This document shows positions 31,694 through 39,456 of a DNA stretch of 64,000 nucleotides, one piece after another (position 1 is the first letter of the stretch; the number at the start of each line of letters is the position of its first letter). Position numbers and translations under genes: made by a program. Origin of the DNA: [Leptolyngbya] sp. PCC 7376 (GTDB lineage: Bacteria; Cyanobacteriota; Cyanobacteriia; Cyanobacteriales; MRBY01). The notes under the pieces were generated by a model that worked only from the letters and a program-made list of their open reading frames with translations, was not told the origin of the DNA and did not search any database. The stretch covers positions 1,658,036 through 1,722,035 of the forward strand of contig NC_019683.1 of NCBI RefSeq assembly GCF_000316605.1. Reading direction: 5' to 3'.

Positions 31694-32334
31694 TGGTTGT
31701 CGATCCTTACGCAGCGATTGGTCTCCAGCGAAATCCTTTTATCGGAGAAGAACAACTTTCAGAGCCGGATGGTATTTGGCTTGATCGGGGATTTTCGGAG
31801 CCTCCAGAACCGAAGGCTCGCCAACTAGTCCAAATTCTCGGTGATAAAGGGTTTGGAAAATCATCTCACCTCAAATATTGGCGATCGCACACTGGAGGGA
31901 GTTATTGTTATTATCCACCGGGTTTAGGGCGTTGGAAATTTCCCAAAATTGAGTCGATTGTTTACTGGGATGAAGGCGATCGCCTGCCATTCATTTTGCT
32001 AATTCCAGCATTAATTTTGGCAAGTTTAACTGGCACAACCATTGCCGTCGGAACTCATCGAGATTTGGGATTCTGGGCAAAATTATTTGGCTTGAAAGTC
32101 ACAACAATTGAATTGCCACCCGTTACTCCACAATTGCTACAAACTTGGGCAAACCTGAAAATTAAAGCTGCGATTATTCCAGAACAAAATTGCCCGGTGA
32201 AATTATCTTTATCTGAAGCCGAGGAAATAATTGAGAAAGCAGAAGGTTCTTGGCGTACTGCAACTGATTATCTGCATATCTGGGCCGCGGCGATCGCCAT
32301 CAAACGTGCCAAAACAAAATCGTTCTCAACGTAA
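31693..32334 (+). CDS. P-loop NTPase-like protein (unknown operon, gene 3)
   Basis: A 213-residue protein with a Walker A-like QILGDKGFGKSSHLKYW (GxxGxGKSS) and a central segment LPFILLIPALILASLTGTTIAVGTHRDLGFW that looks like the Walker B/sensor strand region of STAND or ExeA-type ATPases. The N-terminal YAAIGLQRNPFIGEEQ resembles the opening of ExeA/TniB-like ATPases (LxxNPF). Catalytic acidic residues are not clear. The start is coupled to gene 2. Probably powers or senses something with the two beta-sandwich proteins, but this is inference. Confidence 0.7.
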   Translation: MVVDPYAAIGLQRNPFIGEEQLSEPDGIWLDRGFSEPPEPKARQLVQILGDKGFGKSSHLKYWRSHTGGSYCYYPPGLGRWKFPKIESIVYWDEGDRLPFILLIPALILASLTGTTIAVGTHRDLGFWAKLFGLKVTTIELPPVTPQLLQTWANLKIKAAIIPEQNCPVKLSLSEAEEIIEKAEGSWRTATDYLHIWAAAIAIKRAKTKSFST

Positions 32335-32601
32335 AATCTGAAAATTTTTGATACCCTGAGGCGTTTCCTCTTGTCGTTCTACCTTGGTCACTTGAGCCAT
32401 CGGTGAACCCTCCTCACACCACTGGGCGATCGCCTCTAATTGTATATCTGTACCTTCAAACCAAGCCTCTACCCGACCATCCCGTAAATTTCTTACCCAA
32501 CCCTGAACACCTAATCCTTCTGCTTTGAGTTTGGTGTAGTAGCGATAACTGACCCCTTGTACCCGGCCTGAGACCCAAACATGAAGCGCTTTTGATTCCA
32601 T
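32326..32601 (-). CDS. acyP: Acylphosphatase
   Basis: This 91-residue protein hydrolyses acylphosphates. HVWVSGRVQGVSYRYYTKLKAEGLGVQGWVRNLRDGRVEAWFEG contains the two signatures with catalytic Arg (GRVQGVSYR) and Asn (WVRNLRDG). Start ATG 32601. The 3' end overlaps the convergent gene by nine bases. Confidence 0.95.
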   Translation of the reverse strand: MESKALHVWVSGRVQGVSYRYYTKLKAEGLGVQGWVRNLRDGRVEAWFEGTDIQLEAIAQWCEEGSPMAQVTKVERQEETPQGIKNFQILR

Positions 32602-32692
32602 AAATTTTTATTCCCCTTACACAGAAAAAGAGGTTGATCCATAGCAGCAGATCAACCCCGATAATTGTGGGAACGCATCAAAAACAATTATT

Positions 32693-33046
32693 TTAGTTTT
32701 GCAATACCAGCTTCACGTTGGCATTATTCAGACCACGCTGCTTGACTTCATTCAAAGTCTTATTCACAGCGTATTTTTGGTTAATAGAATTAATAAGTTC
32801 AGTTTGATTGTGCTTCTTCGCAACACCCCAAAGATCTGCGATGAGGTCAAAGCTACCATCAGAATTGCGAGTCCAGCCAAGATCATAGTCGCCTTCTAGA
32901 GTTGCAACGATGTCCGCTTGGATTTGTTGGCCATTATAGCCACGTACCGCAGCGTCAGTATTGACGGAAATGCCGAGATCGCGCAAGGAAGACTTGAGGA
33001 CTTCAGAGTCAGTGATTTTCGTGCGTAAAGTACTAAAGTGAGACAT
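32693..33046 (-). CDS. ycf35: Ycf35 homologue (DUF1257)
   Basis: The 117-residue protein begins MSHFSTLRTKITDSEVLKSSLRDLGISV and continues VRGYNGQQIQADIVATLEGDYDLGWTRNSDGSFDLIADLWGV, the Ycf35/DUF1257 signature conserved in cyanobacteria and some plastids. Function unknown. It lies downstream of the ycf46 homologue on the same strand, after 141 bp. Confidence 0.9.
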   Translation of the reverse strand: MSHFSTLRTKITDSEVLKSSLRDLGISVNTDAAVRGYNGQQIQADIVATLEGDYDLGWTRNSDGSFDLIADLWGVAKKHNQTELINSINQKYAVNKTLNEVKQRGLNNANVKLVLQN

Positions 33047-33187
33047 GGAAATAGTTCTCCAAAAACAACAACAGTTTTGAGTTTTTTGCTTGAGTTTGCC
33101 ACCCGTTGAAAAGTGGTCTTTTTGGTTTAAGCTGCCAACAAGCTGGGAATCTTGCTGACCTTAATCTGGGAGGGATTAAGACTGTAT

Positions 33188-34690
33188 TTAGAACTCCAGT
33201 CGCTGGTATTCAGCAACGGAAGCCGAAGCAGGTCGGGCACGCTGTCTAGCCCAATCACGGAGGCCGCTAACCTGTTCTGTCATGGTGCGAGATAAGGGGA
33301 GAGTCGCTTTAATCGCGGCGATTATATCAAGCTGAGTGAACTCCCTGTCCTGAGCAAACGCGTCATACATTGCTGCGATGATTGCCTGCTCAACTTCTGC
33401 ACCGGAAAAACCTTCTGAAATTTTTGCCAGTTGGGCTGCATCAAAGCGATCGCCCTCTGGACGGCGTTTAGAAAGATGAATATTGAAAATATCTTCGCGT
33501 TCGTTGGAGTTGGGTAGATCAACGAAGAAGATTTCATCGAAACGACCTTTCCGTAGAAACTCGCCGGGTAAACGATCAACACGGTTGGCTGTCGCCATTA
33601 CGAATACCGGAGATTCTTTTTCCTGCATCCATGTGAGGAAAGAACCGAAGATTCGGCTGGATGTACCACCATCAGAATCTGCCGAGCCAGATGAACCAGC
33701 AAATGCTTTATCCAATTCATCAATAAATAAGATGGCTGGGGAAATCGATTCGGCAGTTTTTAAAGCGCTACGGAGATTTGCTTCTGATCTTCCAACTGTA
33801 GAGCCGTCATAGACTCGTCCCATATCGAGGCGGAGTAATGGTAGTCCCCAAAGGCGTGATGTGGTTTTCGCCAGCAGTGATTTACCACAACCGGGTACAC
33901 CGAGAATTAACATCCCTTTTGGTTGAGGTAAACCATAGGTGCGTGCAGCTTCAGTAAAGGCATTAGACCGTTGTTTTAGCCAACGTTTAAGTTCGTCTAA
34001 TCCACCAATTGCATCAATGGTTTCATCTTCTTCGATAAATTCCAGGATGCCATTACGACGAATGAGTTGTTTTTTTTCAGAGAGAACGATATCAACTTCT
34101 GTGGCAGTGAGCTTTTTCGCTGTGACCTGAGCTTTCCGGTAAACCTTCTCGGCTTCGTCTTTCGTTAAACCTAGGGCTGCTTTGAGAAGCTTTTCTCTTG
34201 TTGCAGGACTGGTGGGCTGTAAGGGCGATAAATGCTTTGATAAAACGAGATCTAGTTCATCCAATGTCGGCAGGGGAAAATCCAAGACAACGACATCTTT
34301 TTCAAGTTCCAAAGGAACCTTCTGGTAAGGCGACATCAACACAATGTTTTTGTTTGAACCTCTCTTAAAAGAGGCGATCGCATCCCGGAGCCAGCGGACT
34401 GTGCTGGGGTCGTCGAGGAAAGGATGGAGATCCTTGAAAATAAAAATGCCTGAGCCTTCGTGGTGAATTACCTCACGAATTGCAGCTTCGGCTGACAAAG
34501 TTCGAGGTTGAGGCTTGCGGTCTGAATCGTACTTGACCAAACCATGGGTCATTGTCCAGACATAAACCGTTTCGTATTCACATAATTGCGCGATGTGGGC
34601 GATCGCTGCTTCTGCCCGTTCTTCTTCTGGCGTGACGAGATAAATGAGAGGATATTTCGCCTGAATGAGAGTATTGAGTTCTTCTTTCAT
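33188..34690 (-). CDS. ycf46: Ycf46-like AAA+ ATPase
   Basis: The 500-residue protein has an N-terminal Ycf46 domain (MKEELNTLIQAKYPLIYLVTPEEERAE..., GIFIFKDLHPFLDD) and a C-terminal AAA+ module: GMLILGVPGCGKSLLAKTTS (Walker A), AILFIDELDKAFAGSSG (Walker B), FVMATANRVDRLPGEFLRKGRFDEIFFVDLP (sensor 1 and arginine fingers). Ycf46 is conserved in cyanobacteria and red plastids; the Synechocystis homologue Slr0374 has been linked to inorganic carbon utilisation. It lies between a ribbon-helix-helix gene and ycf35 and probably shares their transcript. Confidence 0.94.
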   Translation of the reverse strand: MKEELNTLIQAKYPLIYLVTPEEERAEAAIAHIAQLCEYETVYVWTMTHGLVKYDSDRKPQPRTLSAEAAIREVIHHEGSGIFIFKDLHPFLDDPSTVRWLRDAIASFKRGSNKNIVLMSPYQKVPLELEKDVVVLDFPLPTLDELDLVLSKHLSPLQPTSPATREKLLKAALGLTKDEAEKVYRKAQVTAKKLTATEVDIVLSEKKQLIRRNGILEFIEEDETIDAIGGLDELKRWLKQRSNAFTEAARTYGLPQPKGMLILGVPGCGKSLLAKTTSRLWGLPLLRLDMGRVYDGSTVGRSEANLRSALKTAESISPAILFIDELDKAFAGSSGSADSDGGTSSRIFGSFLTWMQEKESPVFVMATANRVDRLPGEFLRKGRFDEIFFVDLPNSNEREDIFNIHLSKRRPEGDRFDAAQLAKISEGFSGAEVEQAIIAAMYDAFAQDREFTQLDIIAAIKATLPLSRTMTEQVSGLRDWARQRARPASASVAEYQRLEF

Positions 34691-34737
34691 AACACCGACC
34701 AGTAAGAAAGGACAGAAAAGTGAGCTTTAGCTTCCCC

Positions 34738-35079
34738 CTAAGGACAAGGGACAAGCTCCGCATCATCAGTGGTAACACAAGCATTTTGGAGGTCTTGGGC
34801 AATGTCTTCATCAAGCAACACTGTGGGCTGCTGTTTTAAAGACACGAGTTGGTCATCCCTGAGGACGACGGCACCATCGCATTCTGGACATATATGAACG
34901 CGGTGGGTTTGACCATGAGCCTCCTGTGTCTCCTCAACGACCTCTGGATGTTTGAGGTAAAAACTGACCGCTTGTTCGACTAGGGCAGACATTGATTCGG
35001 CATCAAGGGCTGCTTTGATTTTGAGCTGACGGTGAATTGTGGTGGGGAGATAAAGAGTGACTTTTTGCTTATCTTGCAT
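34738..35079 (-). CDS. Ribbon-helix-helix protein with Cys motif
   Basis: The 113-residue protein opens with a ribbon-helix-helix: KVTLYLPTTIHRQLKIKAALDAESMSALVEQAVSFYLKH. A middle VHICPECDGAVVLRDDQL contains a CxxC that could bind zinc or sense redox state. It precedes ycf46 by 47 bp on the same strand. An 18-bp perfect palindrome 75 bp upstream of the start is a candidate operator. It is probably a small transcriptional regulator of this cluster. Confidence 0.8.
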   Translation of the reverse strand: MQDKQKVTLYLPTTIHRQLKIKAALDAESMSALVEQAVSFYLKHPEVVEETQEAHGQTHRVHICPECDGAVVLRDDQLVSLKQQPTVLLDEDIAQDLQNACVTTDDAELVPCP

Positions 35080-35153
35080 ACGACTAACTGATGACTTACC
35101 CAGTGGGTATACTGCCTAACTTTAATGACCGTTTTTTGTACCGTCAAGCCTCC

Positions 35154-35171
35154 ATAGCGTCATGACGCTAT
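35154..35171. promoter_or_regulatory. Perfect 18-bp palindrome upstream of ribbon-helix-helix gene
   Basis: ATAGCGTCATGACGCTAT is its own reverse complement. It lies 75 bp upstream of the ATG at 35079, the usual position of an operator or promoter-overlapping site. The ribbon-helix-helix product of that gene is the obvious candidate ligand. The rest of 35080-35482 shows no gene. Confidence 0.55.
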
Positions 35172-35482
35172 TCTTGTAATATTGCTTTACAAAAGGTGCG
35201 TGAAAAGTCTCATTCTGTAAAGAGGATTGCGTTTTACTGCTGGGCTATTGCAAAAAAAAATAAGTTGCTGGGTGATCGTCTCTTGACTGTTGTCTGGTTG
35301 CTGAAGAGTCCCTAAGCTATCAAAAAAATCGAGATGGATAAATATTGATTTGTTGTGATTATTATCCTAGTGATTTCACTTGGAAGGGACAGACTGAAGA
35401 TATATTTCATCACATTAGAAATTCGACTCTGTATTGAGCCAATATCTGCAACTTTTTGAAACTTCTAACTAAATAGTTAATA

Positions 35483-35530
35483 TCGGGATGACAGGATTCG
35501 AACCTGCGACCCCTTCATCCCGAACGAAGT
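35483..35530 (-). repeat. tRNA-Pro 3' fragment, left attachment site of islet
   Basis: 48 bases reproduce the 3' end of tRNA-Pro(CGG) at 40911-40958 with one mismatch (CTTCA for CTTCG). The match starts at the anticodon stem and ends at the discriminator base. Outside it, the flanking bases (about 35463-35482 and 40892-40910) are also similar. Because the tRNA is on the minus strand, this copy is downstream of the tRNA 3' end, as expected for an integrase-type attL/attR pair. It lacks the 5' half and cannot be a functional tRNA. Confidence 0.85.
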
Positions 35531-35741
35531 TTATGATCCGGTGAAATCTTTGGTCGAATATACTCTCAGCTGTATTTGAGATTATCCCTATTCCAACTTC
35601 CATTCTTGATTTTGCCTGAAGAATTAATAAACTGAATCTATACTAATTCTGCTAATTTCTCTGTGCATCAGGCTTGCGCACTTCTGGTCATCCTGTATAC
35701 TCTATGCTGGAAAATTAGTCCCAAAATGTTAGCAAGAAAAT

Positions 35742-36947
35742 ATGCCGAGCCAGCAACCATTAAAGCCAGCCGTTCTTGATGTTTTCTGTGGGGCAGGCGG
35801 CATGAGTTTAGGATTCCAAAGGGCTGGATGCAAAATCCTCGGTGGAATTGACCATAATCCCCATGCAGTGACTACCCATCATCAAAATTTCCCAAAATGT
35901 AAGTTGAAGCTTGAAGCTACCGATATTAGGACTCTAGAAGATTTACCAAGTTTGAACCTCCAACCTAGAGAGGTTGATATTTTAATTGGTGGGCCACCAT
36001 GCCAGGTATTTTCGCGTGTTGGGCTTGGGAAAATGAAGCATGACTTAAAGTGGGATATCGAAAAAGACCATAGAAATTTCCTTTATAAGGAATACGTTCG
36101 ATTTGTTGACTATTATCAGCCTTTTTTTTTCGTAATGGAGAATGTAGATAACCTTGCAAACAAGAAAGAGCTATTAAGTACAATTCTCGATGAATTAGCA
36201 GCCTGCGGCTATAAAGTCGAATACGAAGTATTAGATTCATCAAAATTTGGAGTTCCTCAACGAAGACGGAGAATATTTCTCATAGGAGTACGCTCAGATC
36301 TTTTGTGGGAACCTATTTTTCCAAAGCCAAGTGGTCAGAAAGCATTTAGTGTTGGAGATGCTATTAGTGATTTACCTGAACTCAAACCGATTATACTTTC
36401 CTTAAAAAGTAAATCTCGTGGGCCTAGGCAAAAGGATTGCGACCTACTATATCGTGGGGAGCCAGAGTCAATCTATCAGCAAAAGATGAGGCGTCATAAC
36501 GGGGATCGAGTTCGTAATCATCTGTGCCGGGCACATAATGATAAAGATCTGGAAATATTTAAGACCCTAAAGCAAGGTGGTAAATATCGAGACCTTCCGG
36601 AAGAAATGATGCGTTATCGGGTTGATATTTTTGACGATAAATACCATCGATTGTACTGGGATAAGCCATCTTGGACTCTGACTGCCCATATGCGTAAAGA
36701 CTGTTTAGCTTACATCCATCCATTGCAAACTAGGAGTATTTCGGTTAGAGAGGCTGCGAGAATCCAAAGCTTTCCGGATAATTTTGTGTTTCAGGCACCA
36801 ATGACTCGTATGTTTGAATTAATCGGTAACTCCGTACCTCCGCTACTCGCTGAAGCCGTGGCAAAACCTATTGTGAAACTAATACGGAGATATTATAGCC
36901 AGAAAGTCACGAGACAGAATGATACTGTACGATCAAAAGTCTCCTAA
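35742..36947 (+). CDS. C5-cytosine DNA methyltransferase
   Basis: The 401-residue protein is a complete C5-MTase. Motif I is LDVFCGAGGMSLGFQRAG; IV is ILIGGPPCQVFSRVG with the catalytic Cys; VI is FVMENVDNL; VIII is QRRRRIFLIG; IX/X are REAARIQSFPD and IGNSVPPLLAEAVA. It transfers a methyl group from SAM to cytosine in a specific sequence, which cannot be read from the protein. The target-recognition region (about 210-310) is short. The ATG at 35742 lacks a strong Shine-Dalgarno. No cognate restriction enzyme is adjacent; the next genes encode a kinase and a receiver protein. Confidence 0.95.
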   Translation: MPSQQPLKPAVLDVFCGAGGMSLGFQRAGCKILGGIDHNPHAVTTHHQNFPKCKLKLEATDIRTLEDLPSLNLQPREVDILIGGPPCQVFSRVGLGKMKHDLKWDIEKDHRNFLYKEYVRFVDYYQPFFFVMENVDNLANKKELLSTILDELAACGYKVEYEVLDSSKFGVPQRRRRIFLIGVRSDLLWEPIFPKPSGQKAFSVGDAISDLPELKPIILSLKSKSRGPRQKDCDLLYRGEPESIYQQKMRRHNGDRVRNHLCRAHNDKDLEIFKTLKQGGKYRDLPEEMMRYRVDIFDDKYHRLYWDKPSWTLTAHMRKDCLAYIHPLQTRSISVREAARIQSFPDNFVFQAPMTRMFELIGNSVPPLLAEAVAKPIVKLIRRYYSQKVTRQNDTVRSKVS

Positions 36948-37002
36948 CTTTCTTAGAACCTGATGTTGTTAGGAAGCCGCATGCTATACATCTTCTTTGT
37001 GG

Positions 37003-37031
37003 CATTCATTCCACGATATATACAATGAATG
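37003..37031. other. 8-bp-stem hairpin in the gap after the methyltransferase gene
   Basis: CATTCATT (37003-37010) and AATGAATG (37024-37031) are exact reverse complements with a 13-base loop. The 288-bp gap 36948-37235 otherwise has no gene and probably contains the promoter of the kinase gene. No U-tract follows, so this could be an operator rather than a terminator. Confidence 0.35.
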
Positions 37032-37235
37032 ACATTTCGATAGTTATAAGCTGTGTGCTCTTTACATTTGTCCTGTATTGATTTGTTTGCTTGTAAGGTA
37101 CATGCATAAAAAACGAGTGCCTACCATGTGTAGTCTATACCTGTTTAGAAGTTCTATTTTGATTCCTCATAATAACAATGCGATGGTTTTGTTTCTCCAT
37201 CCTATATTTGACCATTTTCTATAGAGGCATTTACG

Positions 37236-39452
37236 ATGTCTAGCTTGTCTCCTTCTTCAAAGTCAGCGCCTTTTCGTCCGAGGGCACGTCTATTAAGGAC
37301 AATTGGTGACGAACTTGTCAGTAGTGAAACTGTTGCAATCACAGAATTGGTTAAAAATTCTTATGATGCCGATGCAAGTTTTGTTCTGATTCGGTTTACA
37401 GGGCCATTGAAAACAGATAAAGGACAGATTGAGATTATTGATGATGGACATGGTATGTCTTTGGAGACAATTCAGAATTCTTGGATGGAGCCTGCCAACT
37501 CTAACAAAAAGCAAAATAATCGCAGTCCTAAACTATTACGTCGTGTATTAGGGAATAAGGGGGTTGGTCGTTTTGCTGCATCACGGCTTGCTCACTCTTT
37601 AGAAATTATAACTCGTGCTAAAAATTCGTCTTCCGAGGTTACAGCGCTGTTTGACTGGAGACAATTTGATGATGAGTCTAAATATCTTGATGAAATTGAG
37701 GTGTTATGGGACGAAACAGAACCCGATGAAATCAAACCAGATAGTTTTTTAAGCTGCCTTGATTTTTCTTATTTGGAAGGGATTAGGACTGAAGGTGATC
37801 ATGGGACAATATTGAGAGCTGGAGAGTTGAGAAACTCATGGACACGCAAAAACTTGACAACTCTAAAAAGTAGTTTGTCAAGATTAGTTTCTCCATTTGA
37901 AGCTTCAATCGCATCTGGATTTTCGATATATTTACAGCTTCCTGTAGACTTCCGCGACCTGTCTGGGAAAATAGAACCTCCGGATTCATTAGGTAGTCCT
38001 CACTATAAAATATTTGGGAGAGTCTATGAAAATGGTTCTTGCGCGCTTACTTCAGAACAGTTTGTTATGGGCGAAAAGCTTCAGCAATCTATCGAAGCAT
38101 CTCTTGCTGAAAGTGGAAAATCACTAAAATGTGGTTCTTTTGATGTTGATTTTAGGGTTTGGGATTTAGACGATTTGGACGGGCTCGCAAAAAAGAGACA
38201 AGTCACTATTCGCGATATCAAAAAAGACCTCAAATCGGCTGCTGGGATTAATGTTTATAGGGACGGTTTTAGGGTGTTACCGTATGGTGAGCCCAACAAT
38301 GATTGGTTACGATTAGATATGCGCAGAGTTCAGAATCCTACTATGCGCTTGTCCAATAACCAGATTGTGGGATATATCAGTATATCGGCAGATAGAAACC
38401 CAGAGCTACAAGATCAGAGTAACAGAGAAGGGCTGATGGATGGACAGGCTGTTGAAGATCTTCAAAAGCTAGTTATAGAAGTTTTAATAAAGTTGGAAGC
38501 TATTCGATACATTGCGAGACGACGACCTGAAAGCAATGAAGCTATCCCTGAGTTATCTGAAGAAAATAGTCTTTCAAATAAATTTGCTTCACATGAGAAT
38601 TTATTTGGGGGACTGGATTTCGCTCCAGTTCGAAAAGTCATTCAGGATAAGTACTCAAATGATGCTGAGATAATTTCCCTTTTTGAATATCAAGAAAAGA
38701 AACTAGAAAGAAGTGTTACTGCAGTAAAAGAGGCGTTATCACGGTATCAAAGGTTAGCTACTTTAGGTCAACTGATAGATACTATTTTGCATGATGGGAG
38801 AGCACCAATATTCAAGATAGATACTGAATCGGCTATATCAATTAGAAAAATCGAGAACGAGATAAAGAAAAATGGAGAGAGTGCTTTCTTAGAGACCTTA
38901 AAGGATAAATTTTCTGCTATAAAAGATCAGTCGGTTTTGATCAGCAGCCTTTTCAGAAGGATTGAACCATTTGGCGGACGAAAAAGAGGAAGACCAAAGA
39001 ACTTAATACTAGAAGATGTTATTTCAGATACATTCTCTATTCTTGAAAATGAAATTGATAGATTGGGCATCGAGGTTCAACTACCAAGGTCTAAGACAAA
39101 AGTGACACTAGAACAATCAGAAATACAACAGATAGTTCTTAATTTGCTCGAAAATAGTATTGTTTGGCTCAGAAAAGTTCCAAAGGAAACTCGCAAGATA
39201 TCAGTTTCCATCTTAAGAAAAAGTGCTGCAAGCATCGAATTGTTCTTTTCAGATAGCGGCCCAGGAATAGAGTCAAAGTATAGAGATAAAATATTTGAGC
39301 CATATTTCTCACTAAAGAAAGACGGAGTAGGACTGGGATTGACTATTGTTGGAGAAATAGTCACAGAGTACTACGATGGCAGATTAGAACTTATGGATAA
39401 TGGCCCTCTGTCAGGTGCTACCTTCCGCGTGCTACTTAACAAGAGGGTGTAG
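37236..39452 (+). CDS. Dual-GHKL protein: MORC/Hsp90-like ATPase fused to histidine kinase
   Basis: This 738-residue protein has two ATP-binding GHKL modules. The N-terminal one (about 15-125) is of Hsp90/MORC type: ITELVKNSYDADA (N-box), EIIDDGHGMSLETI, and LGNKGVGRFAASRLAHSLEIIT; a transducer-like S5 region follows to about 410. Then a coiled-coil/DHp stretch ends RYQRLATLGQLIDTILHDGRAPI with a candidate phospho-His at about 519. The C-terminal HATPase_c has QQIVLNLLENSIVWL (N-box), DSGPGIESKY and DGVGLGLTIVGEIV. No membrane segment, so it is cytoplasmic. The receiver gene starts four bases after its stop, forming a cognate pair. Comparable MORC-like ATPases are known in restriction-modification-type operons. 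Confidence 0.88.
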   Translation: MSSLSPSSKSAPFRPRARLLRTIGDELVSSETVAITELVKNSYDADASFVLIRFTGPLKTDKGQIEIIDDGHGMSLETIQNSWMEPANSNKKQNNRSPKLLRRVLGNKGVGRFAASRLAHSLEIITRAKNSSSEVTALFDWRQFDDESKYLDEIEVLWDETEPDEIKPDSFLSCLDFSYLEGIRTEGDHGTILRAGELRNSWTRKNLTTLKSSLSRLVSPFEASIASGFSIYLQLPVDFRDLSGKIEPPDSLGSPHYKIFGRVYENGSCALTSEQFVMGEKLQQSIEASLAESGKSLKCGSFDVDFRVWDLDDLDGLAKKRQVTIRDIKKDLKSAAGINVYRDGFRVLPYGEPNNDWLRLDMRRVQNPTMRLSNNQIVGYISISADRNPELQDQSNREGLMDGQAVEDLQKLVIEVLIKLEAIRYIARRRPESNEAIPELSEENSLSNKFASHENLFGGLDFAPVRKVIQDKYSNDAEIISLFEYQEKKLERSVTAVKEALSRYQRLATLGQLIDTILHDGRAPIFKIDTESAISIRKIENEIKKNGESAFLETLKDKFSAIKDQSVLISSLFRRIEPFGGRKRGRPKNLILEDVISDTFSILENEIDRLGIEVQLPRSKTKVTLEQSEIQQIVLNLLENSIVWLRKVPKETRKISVSILRKSAASIELFFSDSGPGIESKYRDKIFEPYFSLKKDGVGLGLTIVGEIVTEYYDGRLELMDNGPLSGATFRVLLNKRV

Positions 39453-39456
39453 AACA

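Noticed and set aside
35483-35530. A second tRNA gene at the left islet edge
   Set aside because: Only the 3' half is present; the D-arm and 5' acceptor strand are missing.
35742-36947. Complete type II restriction-modification system
   Set aside because: No restriction endonuclease gene or nuclease motif is recognisable next to the methyltransferase; the neighbours are signalling proteins.
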